64,000 nucleotides of DNA from Hyphomicrobium_A sp963726795 (GTDB lineage Bacteria > Pseudomonadota > Alphaproteobacteria > Rhizobiales > Hyphomicrobiaceae), in assembly GCA_963726795.1 (NCBI GenBank), contig CAVSDD010000004.1, positions 744,001 through 808,000 of the forward strand, written 5' to 3'. The notes beneath the pieces were generated by a model. That model was given only the letters and a program-made list of their open reading frames with translations, did no database searches and was not told where the DNA came from. The position numbers and the translations under genes were made by a program. Below, piece by piece: positions 8,210 through 17,500 of this stretch (position 1 is its first letter; each line of letters opens with the position of its first letter).

Positions 8210-8947
8210 TCAGGACAGGTGCTGGCCGCCGTCGAGCGCGATCATCTGCCCAGTCATCGAGGGGGTGGCCAGGATGAAGCGGACGGCCGACGTGATTTCC
8301 TCGAGCGTCGGCCCGCGCCCCAAGATCGTCGCCGCCGCCTCGGTTGCAAAGTCCTGCTCGGTCTGGTGGATGCTGCGCAGCACCGGTCCCGGCCCGATGG
8401 CGTTGACGCGGACACGTGGAGCCATGGCCTGGGCGAGCGTCTGCGTCGCCGTCCAAAGCCCGGCTTTCGAGATCGTGTAGGAAAAGAACTGCGGGGTCGG
8501 CCGCCAGACCCGCTGGTCGCAGATGTTGATCACGTTCCCCTCGGCTCCGTCGGGCAGCGCGAGGTAGAGCGCCTGCGACAGAAAAACGGGAGCCTTCAAG
8601 TTGATGTCGAGGTGGGTGTCCCAGTCGGCCGGTGTCAGCGACGCGATGGTATCGAGCAGGAATTCCGAGGCGTTGTTGATGAGGCACGTCGGCGGTCCGA
8701 GTTCCTCGGCGCAGCGCCCGATTAGGGCGCGCACCTGGTCGATGTCCGCAAGGTCGGCGGGGATAGCTGTCGCTATTCCGCCCGCCGCACGGATTGTCTC
8801 GACGGTACGAAGCGCTTCCTCGCGTGAGCCGCGGTAGTGGATCGCGACGCGCCAGCCATTCGCTGCGAGGTCGAGCGCGATGGCGCGGCCGATACGCCGC
8901 GCTGCCCCGGTGACGAGAGCTGTCTTGTGGCTTGCGGGGGCGCTCAT
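8210..8947 (-). CDS. SDR family oxidoreductase, pteridine-reductase-like
   Basis: 245 residues from the ATG at 8947 (MSAPASHKTALVTG). A longer frame to 9082 has no support. The cofactor loop TGAARRIG (13-20) is the TGxxxRxG variant typical of pteridine reductases and FolM dihydromonapterin reductase, rather than the usual TGxxxGIG. LINNASEF and YTISK (catalytic Tyr and Lys) are present, and the end MIALDGGQHL is the usual SDR C-terminus. It probably uses NADPH, since Arg residues follow the loop. A pterin substrate is likely but unproven. It stands alone, upstream of the glucosaminidase-like pair on the same strand. Confidence 0.85.
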   Translation of the reverse strand: MSAPASHKTALVTGAARRIGRAIALDLAANGWRVAIHYRGSREEALRTVETIRAAGGIATAIPADLADIDQVRALIGRCAEELGPPTCLINNASEFLLDTIASLTPADWDTHLDINLKAPVFLSQALYLALPDGAEGNVINICDQRVWRPTPQFFSYTISKAGLWTATQTLAQAMAPRVRVNAIGPGPVLRSIHQTEQDFATEAAATILGRGPTLEEITSAVRFILATPSMTGQMIALDGGQHLS

Positions 8948-9312
8948 GAGTTGTGAATCTCGATCCTGGGCCGGACCGACTTGGCATTCACGACTGGAAG
9001 GCGTCTGGCAAGACACCAACGTGGTGCAATACGCCTGTTTTTTAAGCAGGAGTGCGACGGATTGGCAATCTCGCAGGGCCACGCCTGCCGCTTTGTCGAG
9101 CGCTCTTTGAATACAAAACGATCAAAGGTCACGCCTCGTGTCCCTCCGGTTACAGGGTTGTCACAGAGGGTCACCGCGGCGCCCTTTTGCCTTGAGCGGA
9201 TCGGCGTTTACGACTTTATCTACAAGTCAGAAGCGTTCGAAGAATGCCGCGCCAAGCGGATCTGACGAGTCGGCGCTTTGGTAGCGGTTGAGTAACGGGG
9301 GTGAGTTCCATC
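8948..9312. other. Intergenic region between divergent SDR and TIGR02001 array
   Basis: About 365 bases between two divergent starts. It must hold promoters for both sides. I see no convincing gene. Short open frames on both strands lack ribosome sites and family resemblance. A GGGGGTGAG sequence just before 9313 serves the first TIGR02001 copy. Confidence 0.6.
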
Positions 9313-10069
9313 ATGGTCGTGTCTCGTAGAGTAGCAGCCCTATGCGGGTCTGCAGGCGTCGCGCTCTTGGCCCTAACGGGCAGTGCATTCGCCGAGGATA
9401 AATTCGCCTGGTCCGCCACTGCGACTGGCACATCGGACTACGTGTTCCGCGGCATCTCCCAGACGGACAATGACCCGACGATCCAGGGGTCGATCGGCGC
9501 CACCTACGGGATGTTCTATGCCGGCGCGTGGGCTTCCGGTCTCGATTGGACCAACCTGTTCGGCGATCCCGATGCACAGATCGAGATCGACTGCTACGGC
9601 GGCTTCAAGCCGACCTGGGGCAAGGCCACGTTCGATTTGGGCGTCATCTACTACACCTATCCAGGATCATCCTGCTTGCAGCTTTGACAACTGTGCCATC
9701 CTCGAGTTGAAGGGCGGCGTGAGCGGCGAGACTCCTGCCGAAGCTGACGGGCGGCGTGACCTACTACTACTCGCCCGATTATAATGGCCTCGAGTACGGC
9801 GTGGTCGAGGCGACGTTGGCTTATGCGCTGCCGAAGTTCTTGGATGTTTGATCCGACCGTCTCGGGCCTCTACGGCAACCAGCAGGAATTCGACGGTGCG
9901 TCCCTCGACTATTCCTACTGGAACGCCGGTCTGACCCTCACGGTCGACCATCTCGCCTTCGACTTCCGTTATTGGGACACCGACATTTCGTCAGTCGACA
10001 TGCCCCGGCAATCAAGTCAGCTTCTGCGACTAGCGCTTCGTGGCCAGCGTGACCCTCTCGCTGCCATAA
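9313..10069 (+). pseudogene. TIGR02001/TorF putative porin, copy 1, broken by frameshifts and a stop
   Basis: The first 125 codons read MVVSRRVAALCGSAG with a signal peptide and the family block TSDYVFRGISQTDNDPTIQG. Homology with the intact copies then continues in other frames: NCAILELKGG from 9686, LTGGVTYYYSPDYNG from 9735, WMFDPTVSGLYG near 9843, and RFVASVTLSLP near 10034. That is four frame changes, plus a TAG where the family has Ser. The last frame ends in TAA at 10067-10069. Either the copy is decayed or this stretch was poorly sequenced. The intact family is thought to form outer-membrane beta-barrels. Confidence 0.8.
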
Positions 10070-10096
10070 CGAATTCTCAATATCGAATGCACCCAG

Positions 10097-10127
10097 TCGG
10101 GGCCGAGCAATCGGCCCCGATTTGCTT
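10097..10127 (+). terminator. Rho-independent terminator after TIGR02001 copy 1
   Basis: A perfect 10-bp stem TCGGGGCCGA/TCGGCCCCGA with loop GCAA is followed by TTTGCTTTT. It is nearly the same stem as those after copies 2 and 3, so it was probably duplicated with the gene. Confidence 0.85.
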
Positions 10128-10338
10128 TTCGAGCACGCGCTGAACTCCGATCAGCCGGCGTGGCCAAATTTCGCGTGCGCCGACGCGTTGCTGATCAGTG
10201 ACAGGCGTGCGGACTGAGATGCACGCCAGTAGACGTTTCGCCTTGAGTGCCGCCGGAATTGTGCGCTTTCTATTGAGTTGCGCATGCGCCAAGAGCGAGT
10301 GCGCGCGTCGTTAGTTGCGTATTGGGGTGGGTGGCGTC

Positions 10339-11143
10339 ATGACCGTGTCTCGTAACCTGGCAGCCGTGTGCGGGTCTGCAAGCGTCGCGTTTTTCGCACT
10401 TACCGGTGTAGCGCTGGCTGATGACAAGCTGACCTGGTCGGCATCGCTCACGGGCACCTCCGATTACGTCTTCCGCGGCATCTCGCAAACCGACAATGAC
10501 CCGACGATCCAGGGCTCGCTTGGCGTGGGCTACGGCATCTTTTACGCCGGCGCCTGGGGATCGGGTCTCGACTTCGGCGATTTCGCTGGCAATACGGCAG
10601 GTTCAGATGCCCAGGTCGAGATCGACTGGTACGCCGGCATCAAGCCGACCTGGAAGCATTCGCCAGTCGGGGATGTAAACTTCGACTTCGGCGTCATTTA
10701 CTATTCCTACCCGGGTGCCCATGATTCGTGCCGCCGAACTCGACTACGTCGAGCTGAAGGCCGGCTACAGCTTCGCTTCTCCGTTCATCAAGGGTTTGAC
10801 CACCGGCGGCACGTTCTACTGGTCGCCCGATTATACGGGCGAGGTTGGCGACGTGTGGACATCCGAAAGCAACGCCAGCTACGCGCTGCCGAAGACGTGG
10901 ATCTTCGACCCGACCATCAGCGGCGTGCTCGGCTATCAGAAGGGTGAGGATGGCGCCAAGTTCAACGGCGGAATCAAAGACCACTACTACTACTGGAACG
11001 CCGGGTTGACGCTGACCGTCGACAAGCTCGCGCTCGACTTCCGCTATTGGGACACCGACTTGGATAAGGGCGGCCTCTGCGGAACCTCGCTCTTCCAGTG
11101 CGACTCGCGGTTCGTCTTCTCGACGACGCTGTCGCTGCCCTAA
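10339..11143 (+). pseudogene. TIGR02001/TorF putative porin, copy 2, single frameshift
   Basis: From the ATG at 10339 the frame gives a signal peptide and DYVFRGISQTDNDPTIQGSL, running to FGVIYYSYPGAHDS near 10728. The family then continues one frame over as AELDYVELKAGYSF to CDSRFVFSTTLSLP, ending at 11143. One extra base near 10730 (the CC in TGCCGCC) would explain it. With the base removed, the protein would be about 267 residues and full length, so this may be a sequencing error and not a dead gene. The product would be an exported outer-membrane-type protein of unknown substrate. Confidence 0.8.
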
Positions 11144-11167
11144 CAAAGTATGCGGATACAAGTTTCT

Positions 11168-11195
11168 AATCGGGGTCGAGAAATCGGCCCCGATT
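11168..11195 (+). terminator. Terminator-like hairpin after TIGR02001 copy 2
   Basis: A 12-bp stem AATCGGGGTCGA/TCGGCCCCGATT with one G-T pair and a GAAA loop. It lacks a strong T-run (ATCAT follows), but it has the same core as the hairpins after copies 1 and 3. Confidence 0.65.
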
Positions 11196-11425
11196 ATCAT
11201 CAGATTGCCTATTTGGTGGGCATATAAGCTTCTGGAATCCCGCACAAAGTTGCTTTTGAGTCACGTTTCACCCGTGATGTTGTAGCGCGCTGCGGATTGC
11301 CCTTGTCGCCGCGCCGCGACTTTAGCGTTCCTCATATCAACCCGTGGTTTTGGTGAACGCGCACTGCGGATAGCTCGTCAGCAGTTGGGCGCGTTCTTGC
11401 CCTCGACCAGAGGGATCTCACTTCA

Positions 11426-12253
11426 ATGATCGACACTCGAAAGCTTGCTGCCGCGTGCGGCGCGGCAAGTCTCGCCTTCATCTTCTGCTCCGGCGTCGCC
11501 CTTGCCGACGGTTACGAGGTCGCCGCGCCGGCGGTGAAGGAAGAGGGCCGCAAATTCACCTACAGCTTCAACATCGACGGCACCTCGGACTACGTGTTCC
11601 GCGGTATCTCACAGACCGATAACGATCCGACCATCCAGGGCGGCATCGATCTCGGCTACGGCATTCTCTACGCCGGCTGGTGGGCGTCGGGCCTCGACTT
11701 CGATGCGGCCTTCAACGATGCCGAGACGGAGATGGACTGGTACGGCGGCATCCGTCCGGTCTGGAACAAGATCACCTTTGATTTCGGCTCGATCTACTAC
11801 TCCTATCCTGGCGCGAGCTTCATTGCGCCGCTGGCGAACGGCCCTCAGTTGAACTACTGGGAGCTCAAGGCAGGGGCGAGCGGCAACCTCACGAAAGAGT
11901 GGGTTCTTGGCCTCAACATTTTCTGGTCGCCGGATTACTTCGGCGAAACGGGCGATGTCTGGACGTTTGAAGGCAACTCCGCCTACACGTTCCACAAGGT
12001 CGGCGTGTTTACGCCCGTCCTCAGTGGTGTTCTCGGCTACCAGGACGGCAACGCCAACGCCTATCAGGCGTTCAACGGCTTCAGCAATTACTGGTACTGG
12101 AACGCCGGTTTGGCTCTGGGTGTCGACAACATAACGTTCGATTTCCGCTACTGGGGCACGAACGCCTCGAATGCGACATCCGACACGCTGTCGTGCATCA
12201 ACAGCTATTGCGACAGCCGTTTCGTCTTCACTGCCAAGGTCGCCGTCCCTTAA
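11426..12253 (+). CDS. TIGR02001/TorF family putative outer-membrane protein, copy 3 (intact)
   Basis: 275 residues. The signal peptide ends near ALA-DGYEVAAP (about 27). The family block SDYVFRGISQTDNDPTIQGG follows, with alternating aromatic beta-strand sequence (DFRYWGTN, FWSPDYFGETGDVWTF) and the typical end CDSRFVFTAKVAVP. The family (Pfam Gcw_chp) is predicted to be a small beta-barrel. Function is unknown, and a porin role is the usual guess. It starts ATG at 11426 after AGAGGGATCTC. The leader GGCGCGTTCTTGCC near 11388 is shared with copy 4, suggesting common control. Confidence 0.85.
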   Translation: MIDTRKLAAACGAASLAFIFCSGVALADGYEVAAPAVKEEGRKFTYSFNIDGTSDYVFRGISQTDNDPTIQGGIDLGYGILYAGWWASGLDFDAAFNDAETEMDWYGGIRPVWNKITFDFGSIYYSYPGASFIAPLANGPQLNYWELKAGASGNLTKEWVLGLNIFWSPDYFGETGDVWTFEGNSAYTFHKVGVFTPVLSGVLGYQDGNANAYQAFNGFSNYWYWNAGLALGVDNITFDFRYWGTNASNATSDTLSCINSYCDSRFVFTAKVAVP

Positions 12254-12278
12254 GACGGTCGACCGCTCAGCTGAACTC

Positions 12279-12309
12279 GGGGCCGAGCTTGCTCGGCCCC
12301 TTTTTATTT
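12279..12309 (+). terminator. Rho-independent terminator after TIGR02001 copy 3
   Basis: A 9-bp stem GGGGCCGAG/CTCGGCCCC with loop CTTG is followed by TTTTTATTTA. It is a strong intrinsic terminator, related in sequence to those after copies 1 and 2. Confidence 0.9.
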
Positions 12310-12477
12310 ACCAATCGTCAACACTGCGTTGCTCTGGCGCCACATGCCCACGACGACCGATATGTATGCCGCGGTTGCGGCTTGTGCCGACGCAAGTTCT
12401 CGGGATTAGCTGATGCCACGCCGTATGTACGCGGCTGATAGTTGGCGCGTTCTTGCCGAGACGAGGGGATCGTTTCC

Positions 12478-13320
12478 ATGAACGTGTCTAAGCTTGCATT
12501 CGTTTGCGCCTCGGCTGGAGTGGCACTCGCCCTCGCCGGACCTGCCGCTGCCGACGGCTACGAGGTGGCGGCGCCGGCGCCCGTGGCAGAAGCCCGCAAG
12601 CTTGTGGTCACATTCAATCTTGATGGCACTTCGGATTACGTCTTCCGCGGCGTATCCCAGACGGACAACGACCCGACAATTCAGGGCGGCGCCGATCTCA
12701 GCTACGGGATCATCTATGCCGGCGTTTGGGCCTCCGGCCTCGACTTTGGCGACGATCCGACAGTGTCGGGCAGCGAAGCGCAGGTTGAGGTCGACTGGTA
12801 CGGCGGTATCAAGCCGACTTGGCAATCGCCGTTCGGGCCGATGAACCTCGACTTCGGGGTGATCTATTACTCCTATCCTGGCGCCAACGATTTCGCCGGC
12901 AACCTCGACTATGTGGAGCTCAAGGCCGGCTACAGCTGGTCTGTTCTCCACCCCAGCCTTACGACCGGCACGACGGTCTACTGGTCGCCGGATTATTTCG
13001 CCAGCACCGGCAGCGTCTGGACCATCGAGACGATGGCAGCGTGGACTCTGCCCAAGGTGGCCGTATTCACGCCGGTCATCAACGGCGTGCTCGGTTGGCA
13101 GCGCGGCAACGCCAGCGACGGCTACTTCTGGAACGTGATCGGCACCGACAACGAGTACTACTACTGGAACGCGGGTCTCAATCTGGCGGTCGACAACATC
13201 TCGTTCGACTTCCGCTATTGGGATACGAACGTCGGCGGCGACGCTGGCGGCCCGTTCTGCGGTCGCGAAAACCTTTGCGACCAGCGCTTCGTCTTTACGG
13301 CGAAGGTCGTCGTCCCCTGA
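12478..13320 (+). CDS. TIGR02001/TorF family putative outer-membrane protein, copy 4 (intact)
   Basis: 280 residues from the ATG at 12478 (MNVSKLAFVCASAGV), with ACGAGGGGATC upstream. The frame is open back to 12442, but that start falls in the shared leader. The signal peptide ends near AAA-DGYEVAAP. SDYVFRGVSQTDNDPTIQGG and the C-terminal CDQRFVFTAKVVVP mark the family. It is closest in sequence to copy 3, which has the same DGYEVAAPA mature start. Copies 1 and 2 lack this segment. No obvious intrinsic terminator follows, unlike the other three copies. Confidence 0.85.
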   Translation: MNVSKLAFVCASAGVALALAGPAAADGYEVAAPAPVAEARKLVVTFNLDGTSDYVFRGVSQTDNDPTIQGGADLSYGIIYAGVWASGLDFGDDPTVSGSEAQVEVDWYGGIKPTWQSPFGPMNLDFGVIYYSYPGANDFAGNLDYVELKAGYSWSVLHPSLTTGTTVYWSPDYFASTGSVWTIETMAAWTLPKVAVFTPVINGVLGWQRGNASDGYFWNVIGTDNEYYYWNAGLNLAVDNISFDFRYWDTNVGGDAGGPFCGRENLCDQRFVFTAKVVVP

Positions 13321-13683
13321 GACTTCGCGCGGCCTGATTGATCCACGAGCGGCAGCTTGCGCGCGAGCGGTGCCTCACGCGTGCGCGTACAGCGCGACAC
13401 AGCCCTGTCATACACCTCCGATAACGCTACGCAGCGGCGATACCGGCATTGGCCACGTGCGCACCTCTTCCGCGGGGAGCACGCGAGGCCATGACGCAGA
13501 GCGCGTCAGACGCCCTCAAATGGCGTGCTCCGCGAGGCCAGAGGCCAGCTAGCGGCGTCCGACGGGCTACCCCGCTGCCGGCGGTGTCGCAAGCTGGCCT
13601 CGATTACCGCAATCGCATTCAAATCGTCTCGACGGCGCGCCGTTTTCCCCAAGTGCGCGGCGCGCGTCCCTTGTCCGGTGACC
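13321..13683. other. Intergenic region after the TIGR02001 array
   Basis: About 360 bases. Open frames here lack ribosome sites and look like noise in GC-rich DNA. A possible weak hairpin, GCAGCTTGCGCGCGAGC, lies near 13350. I see nothing else I can support. Confidence 0.5.
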
Positions 13684-14475
13684 ATGAAGCGCCCGATAAC
13701 AGGGCAGCACGGGGGTCGCGCATTGGCTTTTTTGATCGTCGCAATGATCGCTCTGACCGTCGCGAGCGCCTTCTGGCTGGCGCGGCGTGCAGCAAATCCT
13801 CACGTTGTGTTCGAGGTCGGGCCCGATCGGCCACGCGCGTTCGGCTCGTCCATGTCGTGGCTTGCGGTGCGCAGCGTCGAGACGGATGCGGTGATGAAGG
13901 CGTTGCGCCTTTCCTCGCCCAAACCCTGCAACTGGAATTCCGGAGTTGGGTCGGTCTACGATCCAAGGCTTGGCGCGACCCATGTCTACGTCACGCCGGC
14001 GGTTGGCGGCTGGACCTTTATCGTGGGCCTGTCGCTGCCCCACCCGGTTGGGCGCGGGTTCGTCGACAAGGCAACGCCGCTGCTCGTTGATCTCGGCGGC
14101 CGTTTCGTCGAGGTGCAGTATTTCTTCAGCTACCCTCCGCTTGATTTTTACGCCTGGGCGCGTGTATGCGACGGGCGCCTGCAGCGCGCGTTCGCAGTGA
14201 CCGACGAGGGCATCGTCTGGAACAAGGGGCGCGCGAGCAAGGAAGAACGCGATCTCGGCCTGAAGCTGTTTGAGCTGCGCGGCGTCGAGGGCCGCAGTGG
14301 AGATGCCGGCGGCGAGCTGATCCTGCATCCGACCGAGGATCACGTCATGCGCCTGGCACACAGCTGGAGCATCGATCCAACCACGCTGCACCTGAGCTCC
14401 GGCCAGTCCGACCTCGGCTACATAGCGCTGGCGCCCGCATCGTGGCGCGCCGAGCGCGCCCGCAAGATCGCCTGA
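13684..14475 (+). CDS. Membrane-anchored protein of unknown function
   Basis: About 263 residues from the ATG at 13684 (MKRPITGQHGGRALAF). The frame opens upstream to 13525 but that part shows no family-like sequence. One hydrophobic helix (about 13-35, ALAFLIVAMIALTVASAFWL) anchors it, and the rest should be outside the membrane. Residues such as SPKPCNWNSGVGSVYDPRLG and VEVQYFFSYPPLDFYAWARV are well structured, but I do not recognise the family. It is convergent with the next gene. Confidence 0.7.
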   Translation: MKRPITGQHGGRALAFLIVAMIALTVASAFWLARRAANPHVVFEVGPDRPRAFGSSMSWLAVRSVETDAVMKALRLSSPKPCNWNSGVGSVYDPRLGATHVYVTPAVGGWTFIVGLSLPHPVGRGFVDKATPLLVDLGGRFVEVQYFFSYPPLDFYAWARVCDGRLQRAFAVTDEGIVWNKGRASKEERDLGLKLFELRGVEGRSGDAGGELILHPTEDHVMRLAHSWSIDPTTLHLSSGQSDLGYIALAPASWRAERARKIA

Positions 14476-14514
14476 TCCAAATCGGTTTCCGGTTGCCGGC
14501 CGAGCGCGCGAGCG

Positions 14515-14970
14515 CTAGTTGCCGTCGTCCGCGGAAGCTTGCGCGGTCGTTGAGAGGATACCGGCCATATCCTCGCGCGGGGTTTCCGGGTCGAGCCGTA
14601 GCGCCAGCCCGCTGCTGGGGCATGGGCGCAGCTCGGTGCGGTTCGTCTCGCGGTTGAGTTGAAGCGCCGAGCAATTGGCGGGATCCACCAGGTAAATCGA
14701 AGGCAGCGCGGCTGCCGTGGAGTTTATCAACGCCGCTGATTTCACTGCGGGTACTGTTGGCGCGCTCGCGGCCTGCGCTGTTGCTTCCGGCGCAACCGGT
14801 CTGCTCTTCCAGAAGCCCAATGCGGTGCAGAAGACCGCGCCGGCGATGAAGCCGATGCCGATCCAGACGGCAACCGCGCGTACGTCGCGCGACGGCGTTT
14901 CGACCGTCGCCGATCGCACGCCTCCATGTGCCTGTCCCCCAGGCGTCGTGCCAATGTTCTTGGTCCGCAT
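14515..14970 (-). CDS. Single-pass membrane protein of unknown function
   Basis: 151 residues. A hydrophilic N-terminus (about 1-30) is followed by one membrane helix (about 33-52, AVAVWIGIGFIAGAVFCTAL) and an Ala/Thr/Pro-rich outer part. Two Cys near the C-terminus (DPANCSALQL and LRPCPSSG) may form a disulfide in the periplasm. I do not recognise the family. It is transcribed in the same direction as the RNase T2 gene, about 150 bases downstream of it. Confidence 0.65.
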   Translation of the reverse strand: MRTKNIGTTPGGQAHGGVRSATVETPSRDVRAVAVWIGIGFIAGAVFCTALGFWKSRPVAPEATAQAASAPTVPAVKSAALINSTAAALPSIYLVDPANCSALQLNRETNRTELRPCPSSGLALRLDPETPREDMAGILSTTAQASADDGN

Positions 14971-15118
14971 CTCGCCGATCCCCGCTTTCGGCTCGAATCA
15001 CACGGCAAGTGTGCGAAGCGCGCCCTCGCGGAGCAAGGCGGCAGTCTGGCGAGTGGGATTGTGCGAGCGGTTTTCCACAGCCGCTCAGAACGGCTGCTGC
15101 AACGCGGCTGCGAACTGC

Positions 15119-15931
15119 CTAGTGCGGTTGCGGCTCGGCCTGACGTTGTGATTCGGCTTGAGGACGTGGCTGGACCGCTTTGGCAGGCGCGCGCGGTGGT
15201 TTCAGCGGGAGCGCGCGGTTGTTTTGGTAGTCCCATTTTCGGGAGCGCACGGGTAGCACGCGCATTTGCGGCGTACGGCACGCGCCTTCTTTATGCTCAT
15301 TCTCTCCGCACGATCGCGCCCGGCCGTCTTTCGTCACACAGATGCGAACGTCGCGCAGGGATTGCCCGTCGCACGTGACGGCAATCATCTCCGGACGCAG
15401 GCCCGGATTGGCGCGCATGAAATCCTCGAGAGCGTCGCGCGGCGAAATGAGCTGCAGCTCCTGCGGATTGCGAAAGCGCTGAGGGATGTTGACGCGGTTG
15501 AACAGCTGACTTGCGAGCGCGAAGTAAGCGTCGGGGCGCAAGCCTGAGCAGGTACCGTGCTCGCGATACTCGTGGATGACGAGCCCGCGGCTCGGCATGA
15601 CGTTGGCTACGCTGGCGATGACCTGGTCGGGTACGAAGGGTTTCCAGCGCGTGCGGCAGCTGTTGGGATAGCCGCGCTCGAATTGCGGCCACAGCCCGTG
15701 CAATACGAATCCGAAGCGGGCGCCGTCATCGCGCGCGCACTGACCGTCATCGATGCCGCGATCGGTGGTCGAGCAGTGGGTCGGACTCCAGGAAAGAACC
15801 AACGCGTAATAGTCGAAGACGGCAGGCGTTTCGCGCGGCTCGGAGTTTGCCGTCGTTGCCCACTCCGCCTGCGAGCTGCCGGCCAAGCAAGCCGTCGCAA
15901 GGGCAGCGATGGCAAAGATGCGATTAAACAT
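15119..15931 (-). CDS. Ribonuclease T2 family protein
   Basis: 270 residues with a signal peptide (about 1-22, MFNRIFAIAALATACLAG). Both active-site blocks are present: CAS1 HGLWPQF at 78-84 and CAS2 EHGTCSG at 124-130, each with its catalytic His. YALVLSWSPTHC and the Cys pattern also match. RNase T2 enzymes cut single-stranded RNA through a 2',3'-cyclic phosphate, here in the periplasm or outside the cell. The C-terminal 35 residues (PPRAPAKAVQPRPQAESQRQ) are a basic/Pro/Gln-rich tail not needed for the fold. It is divergent from the patatin gene, with about 280 bases between the starts. Confidence 0.92.
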   Translation of the reverse strand: MFNRIFAIAALATACLAGSSQAEWATTANSEPRETPAVFDYYALVLSWSPTHCSTTDRGIDDGQCARDDGARFGFVLHGLWPQFERGYPNSCRTRWKPFVPDQVIASVANVMPSRGLVIHEYREHGTCSGLRPDAYFALASQLFNRVNIPQRFRNPQELQLISPRDALEDFMRANPGLRPEMIAVTCDGQSLRDVRICVTKDGRARSCGENEHKEGACRTPQMRVLPVRSRKWDYQNNRALPLKPPRAPAKAVQPRPQAESQRQAEPQPH

Positions 15932-16209
15932 ACGTAATTTCCCGCCCGCTTAGGCGCCCGCCGTCCGCAAACATTGCGGCGCTCGCTCCTGTTCCAGCAT
16001 AGCGGGCGCGCGGGGCTGCGTCTTCCTCCCGGCTTAAATCTACCTTCAGCTGCCGGAGTGCACGCTGCTGGTGTATAAGAAGGTGCCGTGCCGCACCTGG
16101 CGAAATTGCCGAGCACAGGTGGCTCAGTGACATCGACGTATTCGACAGTTGGTCCGACGCGCTCTTGCGAACCGATTTTCGGCGCGCACGAGCCCGGGAG
16201 GCTCGCGCC

Positions 16210-17283
16210 ATGAACGTCCATGACCGAGACGGGCCGCGCAGACCACCTCGCTCGTCGCCCAAGCGCAAACCGGTCAACGTCGCATTGCAAGGTGGCGGCG
16301 CACACGGCGCCTTTGCCTGGGGCGTTCTCGACAAGATCCTCGAAGACGGCCGTCTCGAGATCGAGGCCGTGAGCGCGACGAGCGCGGGTGCGATGAATGC
16401 GGTTGTCATGGCGTACGGCATTTCGCTTGGTGGTCCGGCGGGCGGGCGCGAGAAGCTCAACGAGTTCTGGACCGAGATTTCGCACGCGGGCGAGATGTAC
16501 AGTCCGGTGCGGACTCTGCCGTGGGAGCGCTGGCTGCAGGCGTGCGGCTTTCAATCGGAGCTATCGCCGACCTACCACGCGTTCCGCATGATGACGCACC
16601 TGTTTTCGCCCTACCAGCTCAATCCGTTCAACTTCAACCCGCTGAAGGACGTCCTGCGGCAGGTCGTCGATTTCGACAAGCTGGCGCAATGCACGCGCAC
16701 CACGCGCGTTTTCCTCAGCGCGACCAACGTGCGCACCGGCAAGATCAGGGTGTTCCACAACGTGGAGCTCACGGTCGACGTCGTGATGGCGTCCGCGTGC
16801 CTGCCCTACGTGTTCCAAGCGGTCGAGATCGACGGCGAGGCCTACTGGGACGGCGGCTTCATGGGCAACCCTGCGATCTTTCCGCTGATCTATAATGGCG
16901 GGTCCAAGGACGTCATCATCGTCCACATCAATCCGATCGAGCGCGATCAACTGCCTCGCAGCGCGCCCGAGATATTCGACCGCATGAACGAGATCAGCTT
17001 CAATTCCTCGCTCATGCGCGAGATGCGCGCCGTCGAATTCGTCACCCGGCTGATCGACGAGGGCGCGCTCGATGCCGAGAAGTACAACCGGATGCTGATC
17101 CACTCGATCCGCGACGACGCGGAGATGGCGCAGCTCGGCGTGGCCACCAAACTAAACCCGGATTGGGATTTTCTCTGCCGCCTGCGCGACACCGGCCGGC
17201 GCAAGGCGCAGGAGTGGCTCGCCAAGAACTACGCGCGTGTGGGCCAGAATTCGAGCATCGACCTGGCCGAGATTTTCCTCTGA
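16210..17283 (+). CDS. Patatin-like phospholipase
   Basis: 357 residues from the ATG at 16210, with GGGAGG upstream. The oxyanion loop LQGGGAHG lies at 26-33. The nucleophile elbow is ATSAG (Ser58), so the first Gly of GxSxG is Ala. The catalytic Asp is in WDGGFMGNP (Asp214). The fold is that of PNPLA lipid acyl hydrolases, which act at membranes on phospholipids or related esters. There is no signal peptide, so it is probably cytosolic or membrane-associated. The Gly-to-Ala change may be tolerated but is unusual. The gene stands alone, divergent from RNase T2. Confidence 0.88.
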   Translation: MNVHDRDGPRRPPRSSPKRKPVNVALQGGGAHGAFAWGVLDKILEDGRLEIEAVSATSAGAMNAVVMAYGISLGGPAGGREKLNEFWTEISHAGEMYSPVRTLPWERWLQACGFQSELSPTYHAFRMMTHLFSPYQLNPFNFNPLKDVLRQVVDFDKLAQCTRTTRVFLSATNVRTGKIRVFHNVELTVDVVMASACLPYVFQAVEIDGEAYWDGGFMGNPAIFPLIYNGGSKDVIIVHINPIERDQLPRSAPEIFDRMNEISFNSSLMREMRAVEFVTRLIDEGALDAEKYNRMLIHSIRDDAEMAQLGVATKLNPDWDFLCRLRDTGRRKAQEWLAKNYARVGQNSSIDLAEIFL

Positions 17284-17500
17284 GCCCTTGCATCAGGCGC
17301 CGCGTGCAGCGCCATTAAATTAAATTGGCGGTGCAACCCAGCCGCAATTGTAAAGCTCCGGCTGCAGATGATCCCGGCCTTCGGAGCGCCGTCGTAGCCT
17401 CCCTTCGGTTGGGCCGGCGCGCCGAACCTAGCGCACGCAAACGAAGCCGCGTCACGCGGCTAAGGCTGCGGCGATCTCAACGCATGATGGAGACTTCAAG

